A stretch of DNA of 7,343 nucleotides from JBAPRR01 sp049281195 (GTDB taxonomy: Bacteria > Actinomycetota > Acidimicrobiia > Acidimicrobiales > CAVXTF01). The position numbers were made by a program, and so were the translations under genes. The notes under the pieces are model-generated. The model saw nothing but the letters and a program-made list of their open reading frames with translations, searched no databases and was not told the origin of the DNA. Shown here one piece after another: positions 6,223-7,343 of the stretch (its first letter is position 1; every line of letters starts with the position of its first letter). Location of the stretch: positions 1 through 7,343 of the forward strand of contig JBAPRR010000022.1 in the NCBI GenBank assembly GCA_049281195.1. The letters are read 5' to 3'.

Positions 6223-7343
6223 TCAGGCCGTTCTGGCGCTGATGAATCTTTCGGGCTCGCTGCGCGTCACACGCGGCGCATTCCCGAGGAGCTCGTCGTA
6301 CACCCTCACATAATTGCCTCGCTGATGGCTCCAAGCGAGCTCGTCTTCTACCCTTTCTCTGGCGATGATCCCCATCTCTTTGCGCTTCGGCTCGTCGTCC
6401 AAAAGCTCGAGGATCTTCCTTGCGTAGTCCTCGATCTCATTGGGCTTCGCGTAGACGGCGGAGTCCTGAGCTGAAACCTTGGTCTCTATGAGATCGAACG
6501 CTACGGTCGGAATCCCGAATGCCATGTACTCCATGGTCTTGTTCATAGTGGACACGTCGTTCAGAGGGTTCTTCGGATCAGGAGAGAGACCCAGATCAGC
6601 GGTGGACAGCACCTTTGCGACCAGCTCGTCGGGAGCCCGTCCGGTGAACTCGACGTAGTCGGAGAGCCCGAGCTCGTCACGAAGAGCGACCAGCTCGTCG
6701 AAGCAATCGCCCTTCCCCATCAAAGTGAAAGAGACGTCGTGGCGATCGAGCTTGTGGATGATGATGTCGGCGGCACGAACCACTATGTCGACGCCGTCCT
6801 GGGGTCCCATCACCCCTATGTACGCCGCCAGATAGCGCCGGCCACGGCGTTGCGAAAAGTCGGGATCCCCGGCGCGGAGCTTGTTGGCGTCCGGTCCTGT
6901 TCGTACCACCGTCACGTGCTCAGGCTTTTTGTTCCCCCGTTCAAGCGCCTTGCGTCTGTAGGACTCGTTCGTGGACAGAACACGCGACGCGGTGGCGAAT
7001 GTGGCCTTCTCCAGCCCCCTCAGTCCCAGGTAGGCCACACGCGACCCGTCGGGGAACCGGGACTCGAAGAGCTCAGGGCAAAGGTCGTGGTGATCGAACA
7101 CGTAGTAAGAGTGCCCCAGCGCTTTGAACAGAAGTCCGAGTGGCCAGAAGATGTCAGGTGGGTTGCAGGCCTGAAGGGCGCTGAAGTGCTTCTTTCGCCA
7201 CACCTTGGACACGAGCCACGCGGTGGCGCAGAACGAATAGACGTACTCGATCAGGAAGCCGATCGTTCCGAGCCCGCCTGAATAAGGCTTGTACTTGTAG
7301 ATCTCGATCCCGTCGATGACCTGATAGTCGGGATCCCCCTGAC
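6223..7343 (-). CDS. Family 4 glycosyltransferase (GT-B fold), 5' end outside the window
   Basis: This is the C-terminal 372 residues of a GT4-type glycosyltransferase that probably transfers a sugar from a nucleotide-sugar to a lipid-linked glycan intermediate at the cytoplasmic face of the membrane. The frame stays open from the window edge to the TGA at 6225-6223, so the in-frame GTG at 7212-7210 is best read as an internal valine. Counting from the first full codon (7341), an acceptor-side motif QACNPPD lies near residues 57-63 and DHHDLCPE at 83-90. The C-terminal nucleotide-binding lobe holds GVMGPQDGVD at 176-185 and STMNKTMEYMAFGIP at 264-278. In that last motif Glu271 matches the second glutamate of the EX7E motif, and a valine stands where the first would be. 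A hydrophobic, aromatic stretch at about 24-44 may contact the membrane. The next gene follows after 13 nt. The family is secure; donor and acceptor sugars are unknown. Confidence 0.9.
   Translation of the reverse strand, partial: QGDPDYQVIDGIEIYKYKPYSGGLGTIGFLIEYVYSFCATAWLVSKVWRKKHFSALQACNPPDIFWPLGLLFKALGHSYYVFDHHDLCPELFESRFPDGSRVAYLGLRGLEKATFATASRVLSTNESYRRKALERGNKKPEHVTVVRTGPDANKLRAGDPDFSQRRGRRYLAAYIGVMGPQDGVDIVVRAADIIIHKLDRHDVSFTLMGKGDCFDELVALRDELGLSDYVEFTGRAPDELVAKVLSTADLGLSPDPKNPLNDVSTMNKTMEYMAFGIPTVAFDLIETKVSAQDSAVYAKPNEIEDYARKILELLDDEPKRKEMGIIARERVEDELAWSHQRGNYVRVYDELLGNAPRVTRSEPERFISARTA

Noticed and set aside
7210..7212. GTG as the start of the glycosyltransferase.
   Set aside because: The frame stays open for 43 more codons to the window edge and reads as a plausible GT4 N-terminal lobe, so the codon is probably an internal valine.

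Overview
The window is a slice of an exopolysaccharide or surface-glycan biosynthesis locus from a GC-rich bacterium. I estimate about 60% GC by eye. The GC content, the GTG and TTG starts and the tight gene packing would fit an actinobacterium, but other GC-rich phyla are not excluded and no marker gene is present.

All supported genes lie on the minus strand and are transcribed from high to low coordinates. In order they are: a GT4-type glycosyltransferase whose 5' end lies beyond the window (7343 to 6223); a glutamine-hydrolysing asparagine synthase-like amidotransferase (6209 to 4302); a two-domain oxidoreductase fusing an MDR (alcohol-dehydrogenase-like) domain to a Gfo/Idh/MocA domain (4282 to 2096); and a heparinase II/III-type polysaccharide lyase (2099 to 36). 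The gaps are 13 nt, 19 nt and a 4-nt stop/start overlap, so the set looks like one operon. A possible fifth gene begins with a GTGA overlap at 39 and runs off the left edge. There is no intergenic stretch long enough to hold a separate promoter or terminator, and I saw no RNA gene, insertion sequence or CRISPR array.

A plausible division of labour is as follows. The glycosyltransferase adds a sugar to a lipid-linked repeat unit. The two-domain oxidoreductase remodels a nucleotide-sugar or glycan residue by NAD-linked oxidation and reduction. The AsnB-like enzyme transfers glutamine-derived nitrogen, possibly to a sugar carboxyl group. The heparinase-like lyase trims or edits the acidic polymer. 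The family assignments are strong; the joint pathway is inference.

The points most worth a second look are the MDR domain without zinc ligands inside the fusion, the heparinase-like enzyme with catalytic residues but no visible signal peptide, and a 14-bp perfect palindrome that overlaps the ribosome binding site of the TTG-started lyase gene. I did not find a clearly new system; this is a known type of glycan module with an unresolved substrate.
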